Positions 1-7,034 of a stretch of DNA of 64,000 nt are shown one piece after another. The stretch spans positions 832,169 to 896,168 of the forward strand of contig NZ_LFIJ01000001.1 of the NCBI RefSeq assembly GCF_001187555.1, in the 5' to 3' direction. Both the position numbers and the translations under genes were made by a program. The notes below the pieces were generated by a model. That model was not told where the DNA came from. It saw only the letters and a program-made list of their open reading frames with translations, and made no database searches. Each line of letters opens with the position of its first letter. Position 1 is the stretch's first letter. Source of the DNA: Gilvimarinus polysaccharolyticus. GTDB taxonomy: Bacteria > Pseudomonadota > Gammaproteobacteria > Pseudomonadales > Cellvibrionaceae.

Positions 1-368
1 CGGTAGCCGAGACCTTGCTTAAGCTCGAAATAGACGGCGTTATTGCCACCAACACCACCATTGGTCGCGAAGGCGTCGAGACCGACCCACTGCACATCGA
101 AGCGGGCGGCTTAAGTGGCGCACCGGTAAGAGATAAAAGCACCGTTGTGATTGCCGCGCTGGCCAAAATTTTAAACGGACGTATTCCTATTATTGGCGTG
201 GGCGGTATCGATAGTGCCGAGGCGGCGGTCGAGAAAATGGCCGCTGGCGCGAGTTTAATCCAAGTGTATTCGGGCTTTATTTATAAAGGACCGGCGCTGA
301 TTAAAGAGTGCGCGCAAGCGGTGGCGCAGTATCGCCGCGAGCACCCAAGTGAGCCAGCTAAGCCATAA
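1..368 (+). CDS. pyrD: Dihydroorotate dehydrogenase (quinone), C-terminal part
   Basis: The gene runs off the left edge; the open frame enters at base 3 and ends at the TAA at 366-368. PyrD oxidises dihydroorotate to orotate in pyrimidine synthesis, passing electrons through FMN to quinone at the inner membrane. The visible part has the family's C-terminal FMN-phosphate-binding signatures: an IATNTT stretch, a GGLSGAP loop, IPIIGVGGI and the [16 protein letters not shown] segment. These are typical of class 2 enzymes. The start and the N-terminal membrane-binding helix are outside the window. It is followed by rmf (opposite strand) and rlmKL, the order I know from Pseudomonas. Assignment is secure. 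Confidence 0.95.
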   Translation, partial: VAETLLKLEIDGVIATNTTIGREGVETDPLHIEAGGLSGAPVRDKSTVVIAALAKILNGRIPIIGVGGIDSAEAAVEKMAAGASLIQVYSGFIYKGPALIKECAQAVAQYRREHPSEPAKP

Positions 369-765
369 ATCGTCCAGTACAGCGCTAAAATGGCTAGCTC
401 TTTTTGCTTTGCGTGCTTGCCTTACTTACAGCGCGCAGGCAAAGCGATATAGCGATCAGCTGTGGTATAGCCGGTTGCCTATCTGGCCGATCATGTGATT
501 GGGGGTTACGGAACAGCGCGAGCAGCGCAGTAAAACGGATAAATGGGGTGTGGGGCAGGGGCTAAAACGTAATAGGCCCGCGCTAGGCGGGCCTGATCTG
601 CTGGTGGCAGATCCTGAGTCATATTACAATGCGTCTTGCTTTAAATCAGTATGGAGCAATCCTGTATTGTTTAAAGTTGTCGTTGTTTAATACCTCAGTT
701 CATGTTGCATGTTTCAGTGTTCATGCATCGTTTACGCTGTAGTGCTTCAGTATAGATACCTCGAT
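369..765. other. Gene-free stretch between pyrD and rmf
   Basis: About 400 bases with no convincing gene. A 63-codon open frame at 499-690 has no clear ribosome-binding site, shows no family resemblance and runs through two hairpins, so I do not call it. The stretch contains the tandem hairpins at 574-613. It should hold the 3' ends of the two convergent transcripts, pyrD and rmf. Confidence 0.6.
574..613. terminator. Tandem hairpins, possible pyrD/rmf terminator
   Basis: Two back-to-back perfect stems are visible. AGGCCCGC (574-581) pairs with GCGGGCCT (587-594) over a 5-base loop, and GATCTGC (595-601) pairs with GCAGATC (607-613). They lie between the convergent genes pyrD and rmf. Neither is followed by a run of T on either strand, so they may protect 3' ends or pause polymerase and need not be classical intrinsic terminators. 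Confidence 0.45.
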
Positions 766-972
766 TTAATGGAGGTTGCTTAGCTTTTGCACTTGCGCCG
801 CGCGATTAAACCCGTCCCATTGATCGGTGCGCGATTCGCGCCAGCCGCTCATCCATTGCTGCCGTGTTTGACCGGTTTCATGAGGGCAAATACTCCTGGA
901 TCGTCCGTCAATACCGGCCATGTAGCCTTTACCGAATGCTCGTTCAAGTTGATCACGTTTTTGGCGTTTCAT
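766..972 (-). CDS. rmf: Ribosome modulation factor
   Basis: RMF dimerises 70S ribosomes into inactive 100S particles in stationary phase. The 68-residue product begins MKRQKRDQLERAFGKGYMAG, continues with IDGRSRSICPHETGQTRQQW and has a GWRE segment, which matches the RMF family closely. The open frame extends further upstream, to 1074. I place the start at the ATG at 970-972 because the family begins MKRQKRD there and a GAGG lies 11 bases before it. The protein is longer than the roughly 55-residue enterobacterial form, with an extra C-terminal tail (FNRAAQVQKLSNLH). The position between pyrD and rlmKL matches Pseudomonas. Expression is expected to rise on starvation; the upstream region is long and structured. 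Confidence 0.93.
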   Translation of the reverse strand: MKRQKRDQLERAFGKGYMAGIDGRSRSICPHETGQTRQQWMSGWRESRTDQWDGFNRAAQVQKLSNLH

Positions 973-1726
973 GCTTAGCAATACCTCTTCGGTTATAAAC
1001 TGAGCGGGCCGTAAATTGTTAATGCGTACTAGTGGTGCAGCTGTACTGTGTAAACACCGTCGATAAGTATGCAAAAACCAGCGTCGCTCCCGTTGTGAGT
1101 ACCCGTTGTAAGTACTTGTGATAAACAGTCGAAAGTGCTGAAAACCTAAGCCTCTTTTGTCAGCGACGTAAGCGCGTGCTTATGTCTGGGTGGATGAAAC
1201 CCACGGCTAAGGTAAAATGTGACACCTTGAGCCGTGGCGCTAGGCTGATCAGTAACTGGGTTGCTCACCAAGTTACGTTGCGTCGCGGGTAACAAGGCCG
1301 CTTAGGGCAATACCAGCAAGTAAAACTGGTACAGTTGTCACCTTTGACTTGGGTTGCGCACCTGTTGGCCGTAGTGGCTCCGTCCCCCCAGGGGATATGT
1401 TGCTAGCAGGGCGCAAAACCCCATGACGCTCACCCACTGGATCGGGCGTCAAACTTGGCGCTTAGCGCCGTTTACTGATCTGGTTGTCCGCCGTTGCCGG
1501 TAGGAATTTACCGACATGCGCTGTATGATTTTCAGCGGCGGACAGCCAGTACACCAAAATCTAACAGCTTTGTGAACGAACGAATTTTTATAGTGAGAGA
1601 CGTTAATAGATCGTAAGAGTCTTAACAAAAACACCCCATTTGGGAACCGTTAGGTGCACAAAGTGTCCCGGCGGCCAGACAAGCAGGCTAATACCTGTTT
1701 TCACCTGTTTTGAGAATGCCTAACCC
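973..1726. other. Long intergenic region with strong inverted repeats (rmf/rlmKL)
   Basis: About 750 bases between divergent rmf and rlmKL, with no convincing gene. It should hold both promoters. It is unusually rich in inverted repeats. CCACGGCTAAGGT (1201-1213) pairs with ACCTTGAGCCGTGG (1224-1237). TACCAG and CTGGTA form a hairpin near 1310-1330. GGCGC-TTA-GCGCC lies near 1457-1469. CTGGTTGTCCGCCG (1480-1493) pairs with CGGCGGACAGCCAG (1536-1549) and encloses an inner CGGTA/TACCG hairpin. I could not match it to RNase P RNA, 6S RNA, tmRNA, 4.5S RNA or a riboswitch that I know. It could be a long rmf leader or an independent small RNA. Confidence 0.5.
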
Positions 1727-3940
1727 ATGACTGCCGAAGCCCAATTTTTTGCCACTTGCCCTAAAGGGCTCGAATCTTTGCTACTCGACGAGCTTAAAGC
1801 CCTAGGGGCCGACAGTGTCCGTGAAACAGTGGCGGGGGTGTACTTTAGTGGCGATATCAAAAAAGCCTACGAGGTATGTTTGTGGTCGCGCCTAGCCAAC
1901 AAAGTATTAATGCCTTTAGTGCAAGAGCGCGCCGAAACCGCCGACGATTTGTATCGCGTCGCACGCGCTATTGATTGGCAGCAGTACTTAAAACCCAGCG
2001 GCACTTTATTGGTCGATTTCTCGGGCGAGAACCGCAATATTCGCAACACCCAATTTGGCGCAGTAAAAATTAAAGATGCCGTGGTCGATAGTTTTCGCGA
2101 TGACACAGGCGAGCGCCCCGATGTCGCAAAACGCGATCCAGATCTGCGCATTAACGCCAGATTGTCACGGGGCAATATCACCATTGGTTTAGACCTGTGT
2201 GGCGAAAGCTTGCACCGCCGTGGGTATCGTAAATCACAAGGCGAAGCCCCGCTTAAAGAGAACCTAGCGGCGGCTATTTTAATTCGCGCCGGCTGGGGCA
2301 CCCCCGGCACCAATGAGGCATTGCTCGACCCCATGTGCGGCTCGGGCACCTTCTTGATCGAGGCGGCCATGATCAGCGCCGATATCACCCCCGGTTTAAT
2401 GCGCCCCAGTTTTGCGTTTGAACGCTGGATCAATCACGACCAACACGCCTGGCGCGAGTTGCGTGAACAAGCGCAATCCAGAATGCGCCGTGGGCTCGAG
2501 CGCGACCTGCCCGAGATTCGCGGCTACGACGCCAACTTAGGCGCAATACGTGCCGCCGAAGAAAACATTGTCCGTGCCGGCTTTGACGATTGGCTGCGCG
2601 TTAGCCGTAAAGAGCTGCGCGAGTTTGTTAAACCCACCCATAAACCCATGCCCAACGGCATTATCGTTACCAACCCGCCTTACGGTGAAAGGTTGGGTGA
2701 GGTTGAGGCAATGAAGAGCCTGTATCGTCACTTGGGCGAGCGGATGCGCGACGAGTTTACCGGCTGGCGCGCGGCGGTGTTTACCGGCAACCCAGATCTG
2801 GGCAAGCAAATGGGCGTGCGGGCGCAAAAAAAATACAAGCTCTTTAATGGCACGATCCCCAGTGAATTGTTGTTGTTTTCAATCGAGCCCGAATACACCG
2901 TGCAAAATAAAGCGGCACCCATAGGCCCAACCGAACAACTCAATGCCGATGGCGAAGTGGTGTTGTCTAACGGCGCGCAAATGTTACTAAACCGTTTGCA
3001 AAAAAATGCCAAAAAACTTAAAAACTGGCGCAAACGTACGGGCGCTACTTGTTATCGTCTGTACGATGCCGATATGCCCGAATACGCCTGCGCGATTGAT
3101 GTTTACGAAGGCGTGGTAGATGGCACCAAAACCCCGCGTCGCCAAGTACACGTGCAAGAGTATCAACCGCCGCGCTCGATTGATGAAAACAGTGCGGCAG
3201 AGCGCTTTAGAGAAATCGAGGCGGCCGTGCCAATCGCACTGGATGTAGCGCCCGAATCCGTTAGCTTTAAACAACGCAGGCGTAACCGTGGCGTTATGCA
3301 ATACGAAAAGCTGCATGAAAAACCCATGGGCGAGCTACTGCAAGTACAAGAGGGCAATGCTCGCTTGCTGGTTAACTTATGGCAGTACTTAGATTCTGGC
3401 GTGTTTCTCGATCATCGGCCCCTGCGCCTGCGCATTGCCGCCGAGGCCAAAGGCAAACGCTTTTTAAATCTATTTTGTTACACCGCTGCCGCCTCCGTGC
3501 AAGCGGCGTTGGGTGGCGCGCGCTTTACCCTTAGCGTTGATATGTCGCAAACCTACCTTAATTGGGCCAGCCGTAATCTGGCGATGAACGGCCTAAGCGA
3601 ATCCCGTAACCGCTTAGAAAGAGCCGATTGTGTCCAGTGGTTAAAAGATGCCGACCAAAAGTTTGATTTAATTATGCTCGACCCGCCGAGCTTCTCAAAC
3701 TCTAAAAAAATGCTCGATGTATTGGATGTACAGCGCGACCACGTAAGCTTAATTCATCAGTCTATGCGAATTTTAGACGATGGCGGTGTGTTGTATTTCT
3801 CCAACAATTTGCGCAGCTTTAAGCTCGATGAAGACGCCCTAACAGGCTATAAAGTCGAAGATATCTCCAAGTCGACCATCGACGAAGACTATTCGCGCAA
3901 TCAAAAAATCCATCAGTGCTGGCGTATTACCCAGCTATAG
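1727..3940 (+). CDS. rlmL: Bifunctional 23S rRNA methyltransferase RlmK/RlmL
   Basis: This fused enzyme makes m2G2445 (RlmL half) and m7G2069 (RlmK half) on 23S rRNA during large-subunit assembly. The 737-residue length suits the fused form. The N-terminal THUMP region covers about residues 45-155. The RlmL half has DPMCGSGT (201-208, SAM binding) and the catalytic NPPY motif (316-319). The RlmK half has FLNLFCYTA (579-587) and DPPSFSNSKKM (from 652). The ATG at 1727 follows a gene-free region and gives the family's usual N-terminus. Both catalytic halves look intact. It stands after pyrD-rmf, as in Pseudomonas. Confidence 0.96.
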   Translation: MTAEAQFFATCPKGLESLLLDELKALGADSVRETVAGVYFSGDIKKAYEVCLWSRLANKVLMPLVQERAETADDLYRVARAIDWQQYLKPSGTLLVDFSGENRNIRNTQFGAVKIKDAVVDSFRDDTGERPDVAKRDPDLRINARLSRGNITIGLDLCGESLHRRGYRKSQGEAPLKENLAAAILIRAGWGTPGTNEALLDPMCGSGTFLIEAAMISADITPGLMRPSFAFERWINHDQHAWRELREQAQSRMRRGLERDLPEIRGYDANLGAIRAAEENIVRAGFDDWLRVSRKELREFVKPTHKPMPNGIIVTNPPYGERLGEVEAMKSLYRHLGERMRDEFTGWRAAVFTGNPDLGKQMGVRAQKKYKLFNGTIPSELLLFSIEPEYTVQNKAAPIGPTEQLNADGEVVLSNGAQMLLNRLQKNAKKLKNWRKRTGATCYRLYDADMPEYACAIDVYEGVVDGTKTPRRQVHVQEYQPPRSIDENSAAERFREIEAAVPIALDVAPESVSFKQRRRNRGVMQYEKLHEKPMGELLQVQEGNARLLVNLWQYLDSGVFLDHRPLRLRIAAEAKGKRFLNLFCYTAAASVQAALGGARFTLSVDMSQTYLNWASRNLAMNGLSESRNRLERADCVQWLKDADQKFDLIMLDPPSFSNSKKMLDVLDVQRDHVSLIHQSMRILDDGGVLYFSNNLRSFKLDEDALTGYKVEDISKSTIDEDYSRNQKIHQCWRITQL

Positions 3941-3967
3941 CATCGGTGATGCAACAGCGATAATGTT

Positions 3968-4243
3968 ATGTGGCTAAAGCGGGCGGCAAATTATCTATGG
4001 CAGCGCAACCCCATAACGCGGGTTGTTTATGCCCGTGCCGATCGCGGTTTAAAAATCATCGCGCTGAGCTTAATTTTGGTGTTTGTCAGTGTGCTGCCTT
4101 ATGCCCTAGCGGTGTTGTTTGATTGCGCAGTATCGGCCCGCGTGCAGCTGGTGTGGTTGTTTGCCATTGGTGCTGCGCTGGCGCATGTGGGGTTTGTGGT
4201 GGGGTTGGTGTTGTTGATTTATGATCGGTTGTGGATGAGATAG
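3968..4243 (+). CDS. Small two-helix membrane protein, unknown
   Basis: A 91-residue protein of unknown function. The basic N-terminus (WLKRAANYLWQRN) is followed by two hydrophobic spans at about residues 28-50 and 60-86, so a cytoplasmic N-terminus with a two-helix hairpin is likely. It lies 27 bases after rlmKL on the same strand and could be co-transcribed with it, though nothing suggests a shared role. Base composition resembles the neighbouring core genes, not the AT-rich island that follows. A GC-rich hairpin with a T run ends the unit just downstream. I do not recognise the family. Confidence 0.6.
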   Translation: MWLKRAANYLWQRNPITRVVYARADRGLKIIALSLILVFVSVLPYALAVLFDCAVSARVQLVWLFAIGAALAHVGFVVGLVLLIYDRLWMR

Positions 4244-4244
4244 G

Positions 4245-4268
4245 GTGCCGCTAGTGCGGGCTTTTTAT
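4245..4268 (+). terminator. Probable intrinsic terminator
   Basis: Just after the stop of the small membrane gene, GCCGC and GCGGGC flank a TAGT loop and are followed by TTTTTATT. It would end the rlmKL transcript and marks the boundary with the AT-rich accessory island. Confidence 0.5.
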
Positions 4269-4799
4269 TGCATATAGCCACTTCGTTATAGACCGTAGTC
4301 ATATGACTTACAATAGTGCAGCCTTCAGTTCACTTGCCTTCAGTCGCCGGGCGGGCGAGTTACTTCTTGCTCAGCGAGAAAAAAGAATTAATGATGAGAT
4401 GGGGGCTTCATAAAGGTTTTTTGGCGTCAGGCATTTTTTATGATTGTTTTGCGCCGGACGTTTGGCATCAATCTCAAACTGCGCCAAATTCAACGGTGAA
4501 TATGAGACGGCTTACTTTCAGATTCTGAAATCGCAATAATAAATTTGATATTTGGTAAATGTTTCAAAGGCTTAAAGATCAAAATTCACGCTATTTAACA
4601 AATATGATACATTGCTGTCTGCCGTTCAAATTGGCTTTTTAACCGTTCTACAAAACCGCGCCAAAGTTAGGGAGACAATATGATTTACAGTGAGTTGAGC
4701 TGGGTTTTTAAAAGTTTTCTAGGCGTGATACATTGCTGGGCGCATTTTTCAACACGCACATTAATAAGCTGTTATTCTCACGCGAGGATGTAAAGTTTA
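4269..4799. other. AT-rich gene-free stretch at the island's left edge
   Basis: About 530 bases with markedly lower GC than the core. A 70-codon frame at 4316-4528 has no ribosome site or recognisable features. A 37-codon frame (4680-4793) starts after AGGGAGACAAT but looks like chance. The 12-mer GATACATTGCTG occurs twice, at 4606-4617 and 4727-4738. CCAAAGTTAGGG (4661-4672) resembles the right core of an integron attI or attC site and could mark the start of the first cassette. No integrase remnant was found in this stretch. Confidence 0.4.
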
Positions 4800-5105
4800 A
4801 TGAAAAAATATAGGTGGGCTGTTTTAAGTTATTTTTGTTATATTTTTTCCTATACCTTAATGCTTTGGGTTTCATACTCTATGTACCAAGGCGGTCACGT
4901 TTTTCATGTTTCTGACTTGCCTGAAATAATAATGTTTTTCCTTGCTCCTTTAGTTATAGCCGGTGTGATTTCAGGTGCGGTAAGAATATTTAAGAGTGGT
5001 TCATCCGTAAATATTTTTACTCTGACGGTCTCGGTGGTTTCTGCTTTAGGTGTGTTTATAAATTCATTTGCAGCCTATTTAATATGGTGGTCTACCACGC
5101 AATAA
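4800..5105 (+). CDS. Integron-cassette gene: small membrane protein, unknown
   Basis: A 101-residue protein with three or four hydrophobic spans: about residues 5-27 (YRWAVLSYFCYIFSYTLMLW), 43-62 (IIMFFLAPLVIAGVISG) and 70-97 (NIFTLTVSVVSALGVFINSF). It is almost certainly an inner-membrane protein of unknown function. A GAGG lies about 12 bases before the ATG. The stop codon is followed at once by a palindromic attC site (5107-5188), the arrangement expected of one gene in one cassette. The AT-rich, lysine- and phenylalanine-heavy coding differs from the core genes and fits horizontal origin. I do not recognise the family. Confidence 0.65.
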   Translation: MKKYRWAVLSYFCYIFSYTLMLWVSYSMYQGGHVFHVSDLPEIIMFFLAPLVIAGVISGAVRIFKSGSSVNIFTLTVSVVSALGVFINSFAAYLIWWSTTQ

Positions 5106-5106
5106 A

Positions 5107-5188
5107 GCATAACAAGGGTAGTTTGGGCGACATATTAGTCGTCGCGCCTACGTCGCAACAACTAATATGCGCCAACTACAGGCGTTAG
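5107..5188 (+). other. Integron attC recombination site (attC-1)
   Basis: The site runs from a TAACAAG left core (5110-5116) to a GCGTTAGGG right core (5182-5190). Between them, an imperfect palindrome pairs GTAGTTTGGGCGACATATTA and following bases (5118-5142) with AACAACTAATATGCGCCAAC and following bases (5157-5179). Three single bases (T, G, A) bulge from one strand only. Such extrahelical bases are the strand-selection feature of attC hairpins recognised by integron integrases. It begins just after the stop of the upstream cassette gene. The cassette junction would fall at G|TTAGGG. Confidence 0.85.
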
Positions 5189-5197
5189 GGCTACAGA

Positions 5198-5848
5198 ATG
5201 AAGTCAGCGCTGTTATTAATCATATTATTTTCATCATTCGCATATGCTGAGTTTCAAGGAGATGGAACATACTCCAAAGAAACAGATGAAAACGTATTTC
5301 TATGGTTTGATTTCCATAACCATGAAATTATTTTTCCTACATTTCCAATAAATCGGATCGGCAATTACAGCTGGCAGTTTGAAGGCTATTGTTCAAACAA
5401 TGGCAGTTTTAGCGTTGATTTCATTACAGTGTCTACAGAGATGCAAACTTGGTGGCAGGACGAAACTAATTTAGAAGTTGAAGTTGTAAATAATCAGGGG
5501 CAATCTTTATTTAAAAAATCTGGCGCTTTAAATTCATATCAGGCCACTTACAAAATAAGGGATTGCAAAGTAATAACTAGACAAGACTGTCCCCCTCTAG
5601 AAAATGAGTGGACAACATCATATTATTTTATGTCTGACCATGGTGGCAAACTACATGAGGGTAGATCCATAGTGCTCTCCAATAAAAACAAAGAAACAAC
5701 CGTTAAAAAAGAAGAGCACCATTACTACAATGTAGTTCATGATGCTGAAATAGGTTGTGGGAAATACGTTGTCACTGCGAAAGTAAACAAGCCATTCTGG
5801 GGTCATACCGTAAATGGCAAAATTAGAATTGTTTCAGGCTGGAAATAA
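5198..5848 (+). CDS. Integron-cassette gene: secreted protein, unknown
   Basis: A 216-residue protein with a clear signal peptide (MKSALLLIILFSSFAYA, cleavage after AYA). The mature part is rich in aromatic and polar residues and has five cysteines (in GYCSN, RDCKV, RQDCPP and EIGCGKY plus context), so periplasmic or outer-surface disulfides are possible. The ATG follows attC-1 by about 10 bases with no obvious Shine-Dalgarno, which is common in cassettes. No attC follows it. Eleven bases after its stop comes the left end of a REP-type transposase element, which may have replaced the cassette's own site. Strongly AT-rich. Function unknown. Confidence 0.7.
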   Translation: MKSALLLIILFSSFAYAEFQGDGTYSKETDENVFLWFDFHNHEIIFPTFPINRIGNYSWQFEGYCSNNGSFSVDFITVSTEMQTWWQDETNLEVEVVNNQGQSLFKKSGALNSYQATYKIRDCKVITRQDCPPLENEWTTSYYFMSDHGGKLHEGRSIVLSNKNKETTVKKEEHHYYNVVHDAEIGCGKYVVTAKVNKPFWGHTVNGKIRIVSGWK

Positions 5849-6368
5849 AGCCCTAAGGATCAATAGGGTCAGAGTCGTTGATTTTTTGTGGGTTTAGATT
5901 AGGCTAAAATTATCGGATTGTAAGTTAAATTCAAGGATGAGCTTATGGCACGCTTACGGCGCCCCTATCTTTTTGATTGCCCTCAGCACGTTATACAGCG
6001 TGGCAATAATCGCGCTGCCTGCTTTTATTGCGATGAAGATTATAAAACTTACTTGTACCACCTGAAAAATGCTGCGGATAACTACCAGGTCGCTATTCAT
6101 GCCTTTGTGTTAATGACGAATCATGTGCATTTATTGGTTACCCCCAGTGACAAAGATGGTGTCAGTCGTATGATGCAGTCATTGGGCCGCCGCTATGTAC
6201 AGTACTTTAATTACACTTACGAACGAACTGGCACTTTGTGGGAGGGACGTTATAAATCCACTTTAGTGGATTCTGATACGTACCTATTGTAAGCGCCAAA
6301 CCAACCACCCACTATACGAATCAATCCTAGGCCAGTAACCTCCCAGCTTTCATCAATAGGAGGTTCAC

Positions 6369-6659
6369 ATGAAAAAGCATCGCAGCCAATCCGACTGGCT
6401 GACTCTGATCGAGGAGTTCGAGCAAAGCGGATTAACTCAAGCCAAGTTCTGTGCCGAACGTGGGCTCAACGCTAAATACTTCAGCCTGCGACGGACAAAG
6501 CTTAAAGCTCGTCCTGAACCAAGTAGGTTTTCCCGAACCGTACTGGCCGAGCCTAAGCCGTCCGGTGAGGCAACGATACACTACGGCTCTGTCGCGGTGA
6601 AGCTTCCCGCCGGCGATGTGGACACTATCGCACAACTGGTCAAGGCTTTGGCTGCATGA
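6369..6659 (+). CDS. tnpA: IS66-family accessory protein TnpA (OrfA)
   Basis: A 96-residue protein beginning MKKHRSQSDWLTLIEEFEQS, with a helix-turn-helix-like segment (GLTQAKFCAERGLNAKYFSL) typical of the first IS66 gene. It is thought to bind DNA and help transposition, although the DDE enzyme is TnpC. The ATG at 6369 follows AGGAGG, a strong ribosome site (6358-6363). Its TGA overlaps the ATG of tnpB (ATGA), which indicates translational coupling. Confidence 0.92.
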   Translation: MKKHRSQSDWLTLIEEFEQSGLTQAKFCAERGLNAKYFSLRRTKLKARPEPSRFSRTVLAEPKPSGEATIHYGSVAVKLPAGDVDTIAQLVKALAA

Positions 6660-7012
6660 TCCAGTGGCCGGCAGATATTAAGGTCTACCTACACCGCGAG
6701 CCGGTAGACTTTCGCAAAGCGATTAACGGATTAAGCGTTATCGTTCAGGATGAGATGGCGATTTCGCCTTTTGATCCTGCGCTGTTTGTCTTCTGCAACA
6801 AAAAGCGCAGTCAACTTAAGGTGTTGTACTGGGATGAGACGGGTTTTGCTCTGTGGCAAAAGCGCTTAGAGCGCGATAAGTTTAAGTGGCCCAAGCGCTT
6901 GCCGGAAGATCCTGTGGTACTGGATCACGAACAGTGGCAATGGCTCTTGCGCGGGTTTGATATCGCTCAATTAAAACCGCATGAAACGCTGTTTTACCGA
7001 GACGTTCGTTGA
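6656..7012 (+). CDS. tnpB: IS66-family accessory protein TnpB (OrfB)
   Basis: A 118-residue protein with the hallmark IS66 Orf2 sequence: REPVDFRKAINGLSVIVQ, FCNKKRSQLKVLYWDETGFA and FKWPK. The family is required for IS66 transposition, but its biochemical role is unsettled. The start overlaps the tnpA stop by four bases. Length is normal for the family. tnpC follows after 22 bases. Confidence 0.95.
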   Translation: MIQWPADIKVYLHREPVDFRKAINGLSVIVQDEMAISPFDPALFVFCNKKRSQLKVLYWDETGFALWQKRLERDKFKWPKRLPEDPVVLDHEQWQWLLRGFDIAQLKPHETLFYRDVR

Positions 7013-7034
7013 TGAGTTTTGGTAAAATAGCGGC

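Noticed and set aside
973-1726. RNase P RNA, 6S RNA, tmRNA or 4.5S RNA in the rmf gap
   Set aside because: I compared conserved cores by eye (for example the RNase P GAGGAAAGTCC and AGAGCCC-type motifs and the 6S closing stem) and none match. Structured, but not one of these.
973-1726. CsrB/RsmZ-type sponge RNA
   Set aside because: Only two clear GGA-in-loop hairpins; classical sponges have many repeated GGA stem-loops. Kept as a remark, not a call.
1867-2433. A 188-codon frame opposite rlmKL
   Set aside because: Antisense shadow of a well-supported gene, no features.
4594-4672. A further attC between ATTTAAC (4594) and GTTAGGG (4666)
   Set aside because: The left core fits RYYYAAC, but the inner arms do not pair.
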